Source: UBA6136 sp964344495 (GTDB lineage Bacteria; Pseudomonadota; Gammaproteobacteria; Methylococcales; Methylococcaceae). Taken from it: DNA of 23,371 nucleotides. The notes beneath the pieces were generated by a model that did not search any database, was not told the DNA's origin, and saw only the letters and a list, made by a program, of their open reading frames with translations. The stretch lies in NCBI GenBank assembly GCA_964344495.1, contig CAYFNI010000034.1:1-23371 (forward strand). Direction: 5' to 3'. Below, piece after piece: positions 7,341-14,410 of the stretch. The position numbers and the translations under genes were made by a program. Numbering within the stretch: the stretch's first letter is position 1; every line of letters starts with the position of its first letter.

Positions 7341-9170
7341 ATGATCGAAAAGTTACGCAACATCGCCATCATCGCCCACGTCGACCACGGTAAAACCACA
7401 CTGGTTGACAAACTGCTTCAGCAATCCGGAACGTTTGCCGCGCATGAGAAAGTAGAAGAGCGCGTCATGGATTCCAACGCCCTGGAGAAGGAGCGGGGCA
7501 TCACGATTCTGGCCAAGAATACGGCGATTGACTGGAACGACTACCACATCAACATCGTCGATACACCCGGTCACGCCGACTTTGGTGGCGAAGTCGAGCG
7601 TGTCCTGTCCATGGTCGATTCGGTGCTGCTGCTGGTCGATGCTGTCGACGGCCCGATGCCGCAGACCCGATTCGTGACCCAGAAGGCGTTTGCGCTGGGC
7701 TTGAAACCGATTGTGGTCATCAACAAGATCGACCGGCCCGGCGCCCGGGCCCATTGGGTGCTGGATCAGACCTTCGACTTGTTTGACCGCTTGGGTGCAA
7801 CCGAGGAGCAGCTGGATTTCCCCGTGGTCTATGCCTCGGCGCTGAACGGCTATGCCGGCGACAATCCCGATGTACGGGAAGGCAACATGGACTACCTGTT
7901 CCAGACCATCGTCGACAAGGTCCATCCGCCGGTGGTCAATCAGGATGGCGGCTTCCAGATGCAGATCAGCCAGCTGGACTACAACTCCTATGTCGGAGTG
8001 ATCGGCATCGGACGTATCCAGCGCGGTAGCGTCAAAACCAATACGCCGGTGGTGGTCGTCAACCGTGACGGCAGCCAGCGCAATGCCCGCGTGCTGCAGG
8101 TGTTCGGCTTCAAGGGGCTGGAGCGGGTCGAAGTTCCGCAGGCCAATGCCGGCGACATCATCGCCTTCACCGGCATCGACGCTCTGGAAATCTCCGATAC
8201 CCTGTGTGCGCTTGATGCCGTCGAGGCGTTGCCGCCGCTGACGGTTGACGAGCCCACGGTCAGCATGACTTTCCAGGTCAATAGCTCGCCCTTCGCGGGC
8301 AAGGAAGGCAAGTTCGTGACGTCGCGCCAGATCCGCGAACGCCTGCAACGCGAATTGCTCCACAACGTGGCCCTGCGCGTCGAGGATACGGTCGATCCGG
8401 ACAAGTTCAAGGTATCCGGTCGTGGCGAACTGCACCTGTCGATCCTGATCGAGAACATGCGTCGCGAAGGCTACGAACTGGGCGTCTCGCGGCCAGAGGT
8501 CATTCTCAAGGAGATTGACGGCGAGCCGTGCGAGCCCTACGAATTTGTCACGATCGAGGTCGAAGAGGTCAATCAGGGCGCCGTCATGGAGAAACTCGGC
8601 GAGCGCAAGGGGGATCTGCTCAACATGGTGCCGGACGGTCAGGGCCGTGTGCGCTTGGAGTACATGATTCCCTCGCGCGGGCTGATCGGTTTCCAGACCG
8701 AATTCATGACAGCGACCTCAGGCACCGGCCTCTTGTACCATGTGTTCGATCATTACGGTCCGGTCAAGAAGGGCGACATTGGTCAGCGCGTCAACGGCGT
8801 GATGATTTCGATGGTGGCCGGCAAGGCGCTGGGCTACGCCCTGTTCAATCTGCAAGACCGGGGCCGCATGTTCATTGAGCATGGCACGGAAGTCTACGAA
8901 GGCATGGTGCTGGGGATTCACTCGCGCGACAACGATCTGGTCGTCAACCCGACCAAGGCCAAGCAGCTCACCAACATTCGCGCCGCCGGCAGTGATGAGA
9001 ACATTCTGCTGACGCCGCCGATCCGCTTCAGTCTGGAGCAGGCACTCGAATTCATCGACGATGATGAACTGGTCGAAGTCACGCCCAAGACCATTCGCAT
9101 TCGCAAGAAACTGTTGCTGGAACACGAGCGCAAGAAGGCCAGTCGCTCGGCCGCCGGCAGCGAGGCCTGA
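7341..9170 (+). CDS. typA: Translational GTPase TypA/BipA
   Basis: A 609-residue ribosome-binding GTPase, close to the 607 residues of E. coli TypA. All G motifs are present: AHVDHGKTT near residues 12-20 (G1), the switch region ERGITILAKNTA (G2), DTPGHADF (G3), NKID (G4) and a YASALNG segment (G5). Domain II, the EF-G-like domains III and V, and the BipA-specific C-terminal domain follow, including GRGELHLSILIENMRREGYE and MIPSRGLIGFQTEFMT. The protein acts on the 70S/50S ribosome in stress and cold adaptation and in subunit assembly. The frame is open upstream to 7308 only through TTG; the ATG at 7341 gives the canonical N-terminus MIEKLRNIAIIAHVDHGKT. The extreme C-terminus is basic (KKASRSAAGSEA). 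Confidence 0.97.
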   Translation: MIEKLRNIAIIAHVDHGKTTLVDKLLQQSGTFAAHEKVEERVMDSNALEKERGITILAKNTAIDWNDYHINIVDTPGHADFGGEVERVLSMVDSVLLLVDAVDGPMPQTRFVTQKAFALGLKPIVVINKIDRPGARAHWVLDQTFDLFDRLGATEEQLDFPVVYASALNGYAGDNPDVREGNMDYLFQTIVDKVHPPVVNQDGGFQMQISQLDYNSYVGVIGIGRIQRGSVKTNTPVVVVNRDGSQRNARVLQVFGFKGLERVEVPQANAGDIIAFTGIDALEISDTLCALDAVEALPPLTVDEPTVSMTFQVNSSPFAGKEGKFVTSRQIRERLQRELLHNVALRVEDTVDPDKFKVSGRGELHLSILIENMRREGYELGVSRPEVILKEIDGEPCEPYEFVTIEVEEVNQGAVMEKLGERKGDLLNMVPDGQGRVRLEYMIPSRGLIGFQTEFMTATSGTGLLYHVFDHYGPVKKGDIGQRVNGVMISMVAGKALGYALFNLQDRGRMFIEHGTEVYEGMVLGIHSRDNDLVVNPTKAKQLTNIRAAGSDENILLTPPIRFSLEQALEFIDDDELVEVTPKTIRIRKKLLLEHERKKASRSAAGSEA

Positions 9171-9405
9171 GCCGCCGGTCGTACCCCACTATTGGCATCG
9201 GCCAGCGGCGGGATGACGGACCGGGGAGGGCACTGATCAGGAAAAACTGTATTCCTGCTTCAGTCGCCAAAAACCCTGCGTTGCGTGTCCCCTTTTGGGG
9301 CGGTGGCGGCCATAATAGGGCGTTTACACCCGCGCCCTCGAAACGGCCGCCACTCAGGTTGAGGCAGCGGTTTCAGTTCCTGCGACGATCGTATTGCTTC
9401 AGACC
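9171..9405 (+). other. Intergenic region between typA and the GH57 gene
   Basis: This 235-base stretch has no convincing coding frame. It contains an interrupted hairpin at 9233-9263 (CTGA-T-CAGGAA pairing with TTCCTG-CT-TCAG around an eight-base loop) that is not followed by a T-run on the plus strand, and a small CCCC-TTTT-GGGG stem-loop near 9289-9300. CATAAT at 9311-9316 could be a -10 for the downstream gene, but there is no -35 at the right distance. No Shine-Dalgarno sequence is seen before the GH57 ATG at 9406. Confidence 0.35.
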
Positions 9406-10647
9406 ATGCCATTGATTCATCACGCCTTATTTCTCAGCTTCCATCAGCCGCCCGGCAATCTTGAACACCTGCTGGCTGACAAGCCCTGGGAAGCCCGGGA
9501 GATACTGTACGCGTATGATCGTACGGCCCGGTTTCTCTGGGATTACGAGGACGTGGCCCGGGTGCATGTATCGCTGTCGGGCAGTTTGCTGGAGACCTTG
9601 TCCAGTCCCGATTTCCAGAAAAATGTCTATGGCATCGTCGATTGCGGCGCACTGCTGTGGCATCTGCAGAATCGTGCGATTCTCGACATCCTGGGCAGTG
9701 CCTACTACCACCCGGTATTGCCGCTGATCCCCGAAGCCGATCGGACCGAGCATCTGACCCGCTGGAAAGGCATCGCCAGTCACCTGTTCTGGCGTCAGGA
9801 TTTTGCGGGTTTTTGGCCGCCTGAACTGGGCTTTTCCATGGCACTGATACCGCTGCTCAAACAGCACGGCTATCGCTATGTCCTGGTTGACAGCGCCCAT
9901 GTGCGACCTGTCACCCCCATGACCCAGGCCGAGTTGCTCTATCGCCCGCACATCGCCCGCTTTGGGAAGGACGAGATCGTCGTGGTCGTGCGCGATCGGG
10001 AGCTGTCCGATGCCATGGTTTCGGGCATGGATTACCTGTGGTTCGTGCATGAGATTGCCCGTCGCACCGGTGAGTGCACCTTCGAACCCCTGGTCACGAC
10101 CGGTTGTAACGGCGAGAACGGCAGCTGGTTCCGCAACACCCGGAACGAAGCCAACTTCTGGGGCGGTTTTTACCGTGAATTGCTGCAGGACACCCGTACC
10201 CGGGGCATCATCGCGCCCAGCTTCATTCACGACTACATTGATCGTCACGGGGTGTTTGGTGAAGTAACGGTCGATACCGGCGCCTGGAATACCGAATGGC
10301 ACGACGGCAAGGACTTCACTCAGTGGACCGGTACCCCGACACAACGCGATACCCTTGAGCGGTTACGTCGCGTCAGCGCCGAAATCCATGAGGCCATGCA
10401 GGCTGCCGGGCAGCGTGAAATGGGTACTCAGGAACAGGCCGTGCTGGAAGAGGCTCATTGGCGTCTGCTGCGGGCGGAAACCAGCTGTAACTTCTATTGG
10501 GGCGAGGATTGGGTGGCGCGTGCGCATGCCGATCTGGATCAGGCGGAACACACCCTCAGTCGGTTTCGCGCCAAAAAATACCTGATCGATGCCGATCCCG
10601 GCTGGTATCTCGCGGATTTCGGTCCGACCGGCTTATTGCCCGATTAA
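9406..10647 (+). CDS. Glycoside hydrolase family 57-like protein
   Basis: A 413-residue protein without a signal peptide that follows the GH57 (beta/alpha)7-barrel pattern. The N-terminal FLSFHQPPGNL has the conserved HQP of region 1, and YYHPVLPLIP near residue 101 resembles region 2. DFAGFWPPELGFS aligns with region 3, placing E140 as the nucleophile. The region-4 stretch TTGCNGENGSW has N235 where active members have the Asp of DGE. GH57 enzymes act on alpha-glucans (amylases, 4-alpha-glucanotransferases, branching enzymes), but known homologues lacking a catalytic residue are of uncertain activity, so the function is left open. I use the ATG at 9406; an in-frame TTG at 9394 is less likely. 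Its stop overlaps the convergent VOC gene by 15 bases. No other glycogen or starch gene is nearby. Confidence 0.82.
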   Translation: MPLIHHALFLSFHQPPGNLEHLLADKPWEAREILYAYDRTARFLWDYEDVARVHVSLSGSLLETLSSPDFQKNVYGIVDCGALLWHLQNRAILDILGSAYYHPVLPLIPEADRTEHLTRWKGIASHLFWRQDFAGFWPPELGFSMALIPLLKQHGYRYVLVDSAHVRPVTPMTQAELLYRPHIARFGKDEIVVVVRDRELSDAMVSGMDYLWFVHEIARRTGECTFEPLVTTGCNGENGSWFRNTRNEANFWGGFYRELLQDTRTRGIIAPSFIHDYIDRHGVFGEVTVDTGAWNTEWHDGKDFTQWTGTPTQRDTLERLRRVSAEIHEAMQAAGQREMGTQEQAVLEEAHWRLLRAETSCNFYWGEDWVARAHADLDQAEHTLSRFRAKKYLIDADPGWYLADFGPTGLLPD

Positions 10648-11001
10648 CTCGAAAGCATTGCCGTCGGGATCCTTGCAGAACACCACGGGCCGGCCGGATC
10701 GGCTGGCTTCGTAGGGGATACCGGCTTTATCGAGCCGCTGCTTCATGACCTCCACGTCCTGCACCCGCAAGGCAATGTGACGTTGCATGCCCGGATAGAC
10801 CGCCGTCACCGGGGGCTGCAGAGCTTCGGGGCAGACCAGTAGATGAATCTGCTGATCGCCCACGTCATACCACACGCCCGGAAACGGCTTGTCCGGCCGC
10901 GCTGACGACCGGGTCAATCCCAGGATGCCCTCATAGAATGTGGCGGCAACGGCCAGGTCGCGAACGACCACGGAGGCGTGATGGATGTTGATGGTGCTCA
11001 T
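10633..11001 (-). CDS. VOC-fold (glyoxalase/dioxygenase-like) protein
   Basis: A 122-residue single-module vicinal oxygen chelate protein with two beta-alpha-beta-beta-beta repeats: INIHHASVVVRDLAVAATFY at the start and RHIALRVQDVEVMKQRLDKA in the second half. It ends in the family signature FCKDPDGNAFELI. Likely metal ligands are H7 or H8, H53 (QQIHLLV), H75 (RHIALRV) and E118 (NAFELI). Members include glyoxalases, extradiol dioxygenases and resistance proteins, so the substrate cannot be assigned. Its ATG overlaps the stop of the PspC-domain gene in an ATGA (10998-11001), so the two are probably translated in a coupled way. The 3' end overlaps the GH57 gene tail-to-tail. Confidence 0.9.
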   Translation of the reverse strand: MSTINIHHASVVVRDLAVAATFYEGILGLTRSSARPDKPFPGVWYDVGDQQIHLLVCPEALQPPVTAVYPGMQRHIALRVQDVEVMKQRLDKAGIPYEASRSGRPVVFCKDPDGNAFELIGQ

Positions 11002-12062
11002 ACGGGTGGGAGTGTGTCGGTATCGGGGTGGAAACGACCGGCCTGATCGGCAAACTTTTCCTTCAGGAAGCGACCGTGCACCAGCAGGCCCGTCGCATCG
11101 TGCGCGAACAAGCTCTCGGTAAAATGTTGCAAGGTGTCGTCCAGCAGGCCGAGTTGTTCGGCCAGAGCCTGATCGGCCGTCTTTTCATGGTTCAGGCGCT
11201 GAGTCTGGGCACGTTCTGCTGGCAGACGAAGATATTCGTTCAGCGCATCTGGCAGGTATTCGAAGGCGATCTTATTGACCTCATACGGGCGCAGATCCAG
11301 CGGCTGTGGTGTCTGGTGCAGTCGCTCCAGCAAGAACATCAGTTGCTGCTCAATGCGGTCGAAACGGTCAATCACTTCGGGGCCGGCACGCCCCGGCAAT
11401 TGCGCCCGGAGAGGACGCAAACGCCGGCGCCATTCTGCCACGACCTCCGACTGCGGGACATTCCGGCCAGAGGGATGGTCCTCGGACAGCCGCTCGGCCT
11501 GTTCCTGTACACCTTGCACCAGCGCCGTCTGAACCAAGTCCAGCTGGGCGAGCCACGCGTCAGCCCACGCCGAGCGTGGTTCGGCAAAATGATTGGGCGG
11601 GGCTGTGATCACGCGATCCAGCAAATCGGGGAAGCGCTGCAAGGCCTGCTCACGGAGCAGGCTGGCCGAGGGGTGCCGGCTACCCGCTTCAAGGTCCGGC
11701 GCCAGTTGCAGCACCAGGTCCAGCAGTTCCTGTGCGCGGTCGGCCAGGGCGTTGTCATGCCGCTGGTAAACCCGGCGTACCTTTCTCCGAAGTGTCCACA
11801 GACGGCCCCGCAAGCGCCAGGAAATCCCACTGATGTTTGTCGGCTCATGGGCCGGCAAGGCGACCCACAACGCCAGATACAGCGCCATGCCCAGGCCGCC
11901 GAACAGGACCGACGCGGCAAACAGAAAGCGGATCAGACTGACGTTGACTTGCAGATAATCTGCCAGACCGGCGCACACGCCGCCCAGACGGCGTCGGTAG
12001 GTATTCCGGCTCAGCCGGGTGCGTGCCCGCGCTCGGCTTTGGGGTGAAACGGATCGGGGCAT
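10998..12062 (-). CDS. PspC-domain membrane protein with long cytoplasmic helical region
   Basis: A 354-residue protein. The basic N-terminus leads into a PspC domain at about residues 20-70: YRRRLGGVCAGLADYLQVN, then SLIRFLFAASVLFGGLGMAL and YLALWVALP, which gives one or two membrane segments. PspC proteins sense envelope stress in the phage-shock system, but no pspA, pspB or pspF is nearby. Residues 85-340 are charged and largely alpha-helical. They contain EVNKIAFEYLPDALNEYLRL (261-280), a YLPxxLxxYxxLP pattern that I recall from XpaC/TelA-type tellurite-resistance neighbourhood proteins; that link is tentative. It is therefore a fusion of a membrane stress-sensor domain to a long cytoplasmic domain of unknown role. 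A downstream VOC gene is coupled to it by ATGA, and a DUF455 gene diverges 108 bases away. Confidence 0.85.
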   Translation of the reverse strand: MPRSVSPQSRARARTRLSRNTYRRRLGGVCAGLADYLQVNVSLIRFLFAASVLFGGLGMALYLALWVALPAHEPTNISGISWRLRGRLWTLRRKVRRVYQRHDNALADRAQELLDLVLQLAPDLEAGSRHPSASLLREQALQRFPDLLDRVITAPPNHFAEPRSAWADAWLAQLDLVQTALVQGVQEQAERLSEDHPSGRNVPQSEVVAEWRRRLRPLRAQLPGRAGPEVIDRFDRIEQQLMFLLERLHQTPQPLDLRPYEVNKIAFEYLPDALNEYLRLPAERAQTQRLNHEKTADQALAEQLGLLDDTLQHFTESLFAHDATGLLVHGRFLKEKFADQAGRFHPDTDTLPPV

Positions 12063-12170
12063 GATGATGATACAGGCAACGGGATGGGTCGATTTTATAA
12101 CGAATTCGATGAGCTGCCGGTGGGGGAGTCATCGCAGTTACAATGATGACATTCGGTTTGAGTGGCGACC

Positions 12171-13037
12171 ATGAATACATGCATCACCTTCGAGGACCTG
12201 GCCTGTGCCTGTCTGTTCCAGCCTGAGGTCGACGCCAAGCTCGAGGCGACACGTGCGGCCGAACGTGCGCTTTCCGCTGGACGGCTGACGTTCGATTTCA
12301 CCCGGCCACCGCTCCCCGCCACCGCTGTCTGCCTGCCTCAGACCCCCACGCTGGTCGATCCGCGCTCGCTGCCCCGGCGTTCCCTGCACACCCCCAAGGG
12401 ATTGATGGCCTTCCTGCACGCCGTGGCGCATATCGAATTCACTGCCATTGTGCTGGCCTGGGACATGGCCTACCGATTCCGGGAGATGCCCGAGGATTTC
12501 CTGCGCAGCTGGCTGGGGGTAGCGATTGAGGAGGCCCATCACTTCGATGCAGTCTGCGCACGCCTTCGGACCTTGGGGTGCGAATACGGTGATCTGCCGG
12601 CGCATCGCGGTTTATGGGAACTGGCCGAAGAGACAGCGGACGATGTCCTGCACCGGCTTGCGCTGGTTCCGCGCTATATGGAGGCGCGGGGGCTGGATGT
12701 GACGCCGGCCATGATCCACACCCTCAGCGCCGTGGGCGACACCGACAGCGTGGCCATTCTCGAATTGATCCTGCGCGAAGAAATCGGGCATGTCGCCCTG
12801 GGCAGCCATTGGTTCCAGCGCGTCGCCGAAGAACGCGGGCTGGAGCCCGAAACCGCCTACTTTGCGTTGGTTGAACAGTACATCCGGGGCGGGGTGCGCG
12901 GTCCGTTCAATCGCGGCGCGCGGTTGAGTGCCGGATTCACCGCCTCGGAATTGCGGCGACTGGAGCAGATGGATGGCCATCGCCGGCGGCCCGAGGCTGC
13001 GCCGACATCCGATCAGCCGATCGGCACCTCTCGGTAA
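12171..13037 (+). CDS. DUF455 ferritin-like protein
   Basis: A 288-residue member of the DUF455 family of ferritin-like four-helix-bundle proteins. Candidate di-metal ligands are visible: E89 in HAVAHIEFTAIVLAWDMAYRF, E120/E121 and H124 in AIEEAHHFDAV, and E203/E204 with H207 in LREEIGHVALG, spaced as in the ferritin-like superfamily. DUF455 proteins are cytoplasmic and their substrate is not established to my knowledge; a di-iron oxidase or hydroxylase role is possible. The start is the ATG at 12171; a GTG three codons upstream (12162) is in frame. The Cys-rich N-terminus (C4, C12, C14) is a small oddity. The gene diverges from the PspC gene, and its last 25 bases overlap the 3' end of lpxH. 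TACAAT at 12139-12144 could be a -10, with a poor -35. Confidence 0.88.
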   Translation: MNTCITFEDLACACLFQPEVDAKLEATRAAERALSAGRLTFDFTRPPLPATAVCLPQTPTLVDPRSLPRRSLHTPKGLMAFLHAVAHIEFTAIVLAWDMAYRFREMPEDFLRSWLGVAIEEAHHFDAVCARLRTLGCEYGDLPAHRGLWELAEETADDVLHRLALVPRYMEARGLDVTPAMIHTLSAVGDTDSVAILELILREEIGHVALGSHWFQRVAEERGLEPETAYFALVEQYIRGGVRGPFNRGARLSAGFTASELRRLEQMDGHRRRPEAAPTSDQPIGTSR

Positions 13038-13738
13038 CCCTCGGCATCGAACACCAGAAGCCATTCGCCGCCGTTCCATTCCGGCAGCACGAAGCGTTCG
13101 GCGATCAAGTCTGCGGCGGCCAGTTCAAAGCGTCCCGGACGATGCGTATGGCCGTGAATCAGCCGCCGCACGCCGTGCTGTCGAACCGCCTCGACAGCGG
13201 CTTCGTGGTTGATGTCCATGATGTCCAGTGATTTGCCGCTCTTGTCCAGACCGCTTTTGAACCGGTACCAGCGTGCATAGAGCTTGCGCATCCACAGGGG
13301 CTTGCCGAGTGCATAGGCGCGCCATTCGGGTGAGCGAACCCGGACCCGCGCTGCTTGGTACTGATGATCGTCAGTGCACAGCAAGTCTCCGTGCATCAAC
13401 AGCGTTGGCGTGCCATGCAGGTCGATCACGGCATGATCGTCCAGCAGCGTCACCCTGGTCTGCTGCTCGAACGGATTGCCGAGCAGAAAATCGCGATTGC
13501 CGGGCTGGAGATAGACGCGGGTGCCCTGATCGCTCAGCGTGCGGAGTGCCGCCTTGACGGCGCTGAACGGCCAGGCCTGGTTATCGTCGCCGATATAGGC
13601 GTCAAACAGATCGCCGAGAATGAACAACCGCTCGGCGCCGCACACCGGCCCGGCGCAGGCAGCCAGAAAACGGCTGACGATCTCCGGCCGTTCTGCAGTC
13701 AGATGCAGGTCGGACATGAAGACCGTTTCCGGGCGCAT
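13013..13738 (-). CDS. lpxH: UDP-2,3-diacylglucosamine diphosphatase LpxH
   Basis: A 241-residue calcineurin-like phosphoesterase matching LpxH in length (E. coli 240) and motifs: MSDLHL (D10, H12), GDLFD (D43), GNRDF (N81, R82), MHGD (H116) and HGHTHRPG (H195, H197, H199), which together bind the two Mn ions. It hydrolyses UDP-2,3-diacylglucosamine to lipid X in lipid A synthesis, on the cytoplasmic face of the inner membrane. The frame is open to a TTG at 13756 that overlaps the upstream stop, but the ATG at 13738 gives the standard N-terminus. It starts 14 bases after the cyclophilin gene on the same strand, a pairing common in gammaproteobacteria. Its 3' end overlaps the convergent DUF455 gene. 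Confidence 0.95.
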   Translation of the reverse strand: MRPETVFMSDLHLTAERPEIVSRFLAACAGPVCGAERLFILGDLFDAYIGDDNQAWPFSAVKAALRTLSDQGTRVYLQPGNRDFLLGNPFEQQTRVTLLDDHAVIDLHGTPTLLMHGDLLCTDDHQYQAARVRVRSPEWRAYALGKPLWMRKLYARWYRFKSGLDKSGKSLDIMDINHEAAVEAVRQHGVRRLIHGHTHRPGRFELAAADLIAERFVLPEWNGGEWLLVFDAEGYREVPIG

Positions 13739-13752
13739 GCACAACCGCTCGC

Positions 13753-14373
13753 TCAAGGGGCGTCTACGACGCTGGCTTGCTCGATCACGATCGTGGTTTT
13801 TGGCACATCGGACGGCATGGGACCACCGCGTCCGGTCGGGATATCTGCCATCTTGTCGACGACGTCCATACCGGCGACGACCTCACCGAATACGGCGTAA
13901 CCCCAACCTTGCGGGGTAGGGCTCTTGTAGTCCAGGAAGGCGTTGTCGGCATAGTTGATGAAGAACTGGGCCGTGGCCGATTGCGGATCGGAGGTGCGTG
14001 CCATGGCAATCGTACCGCGCTTGTTTGCCAGCCCGTTGTCGGCCTCGTTCTTGATCGGCGCACGGGTGGGTTTCTGGTCCCATTTTTCGGTGAAGCCGCC
14101 GCCCTGTGCCATGAAGCCCGGAATGACCCGATGGAAAATGGTGCCGTCATACTGCCCCGCCTTGACATAGGTCAGGAAGTTTTCGACGGTGACCGGTGCC
14201 TTGGCGGCATCGAGCTTGAGGGTAATGTCGCCAAGCGAGGTGTGCAGTTTGACGTGTGGGGCGGAAGTGGTTTGGGTCACAGGTGATTTCTCCGGTTTCT
14301 TGGGTTTACCCGCAGCATGGCAGGAGGCTGCCAGACCAAGGGCGCAAAGGAAGGTGATTATCGATCTTTTCAT
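13753..14373 (-). CDS. Periplasmic cyclophilin-type peptidyl-prolyl isomerase
   Basis: A 206-residue cyclophilin. Residues 1-20 form a signal peptide (MKRSIITFLCALGLAASCHA), followed by a Lys/Pro-rich linker and the catalytic domain from about residue 40. The active-site signature TIFHRVIPGFMAQGGG has the catalytic Arg at residue 82, and SATAQFFINYADN supplies the conserved Q-F-F. It should speed prolyl isomerisation of exported proteins. A GGAG Shine-Dalgarno lies just upstream of the ATG at 14373, which decides the start over the longer frame reaching 14418. It is 37 bases downstream of the SulP gene and immediately upstream of lpxH. It could be named ppiA or ppiB by homology; I leave the symbol blank because the orthology is not resolved. 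Confidence 0.93.
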   Translation of the reverse strand: MKRSIITFLCALGLAASCHAAGKPKKPEKSPVTQTTSAPHVKLHTSLGDITLKLDAAKAPVTVENFLTYVKAGQYDGTIFHRVIPGFMAQGGGFTEKWDQKPTRAPIKNEADNGLANKRGTIAMARTSDPQSATAQFFINYADNAFLDYKSPTPQGWGYAVFGEVVAGMDVVDKMADIPTGRGGPMPSDVPKTTIVIEQASVVDAP

Positions 14374-14410
14374 GGAACTCCTCACGGTGCTATCGGGTGA
14401 AAGGGGGGAT

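Noticed and set aside
7353..8435. 360-codon open frame on the minus strand
   Set aside because: Antisense shadow of typA, with no family features.
9233..9300. Stem-loops after typA as intrinsic terminators
   Set aside because: The stems are short or interrupted and neither is followed by a T-run on the plus strand.
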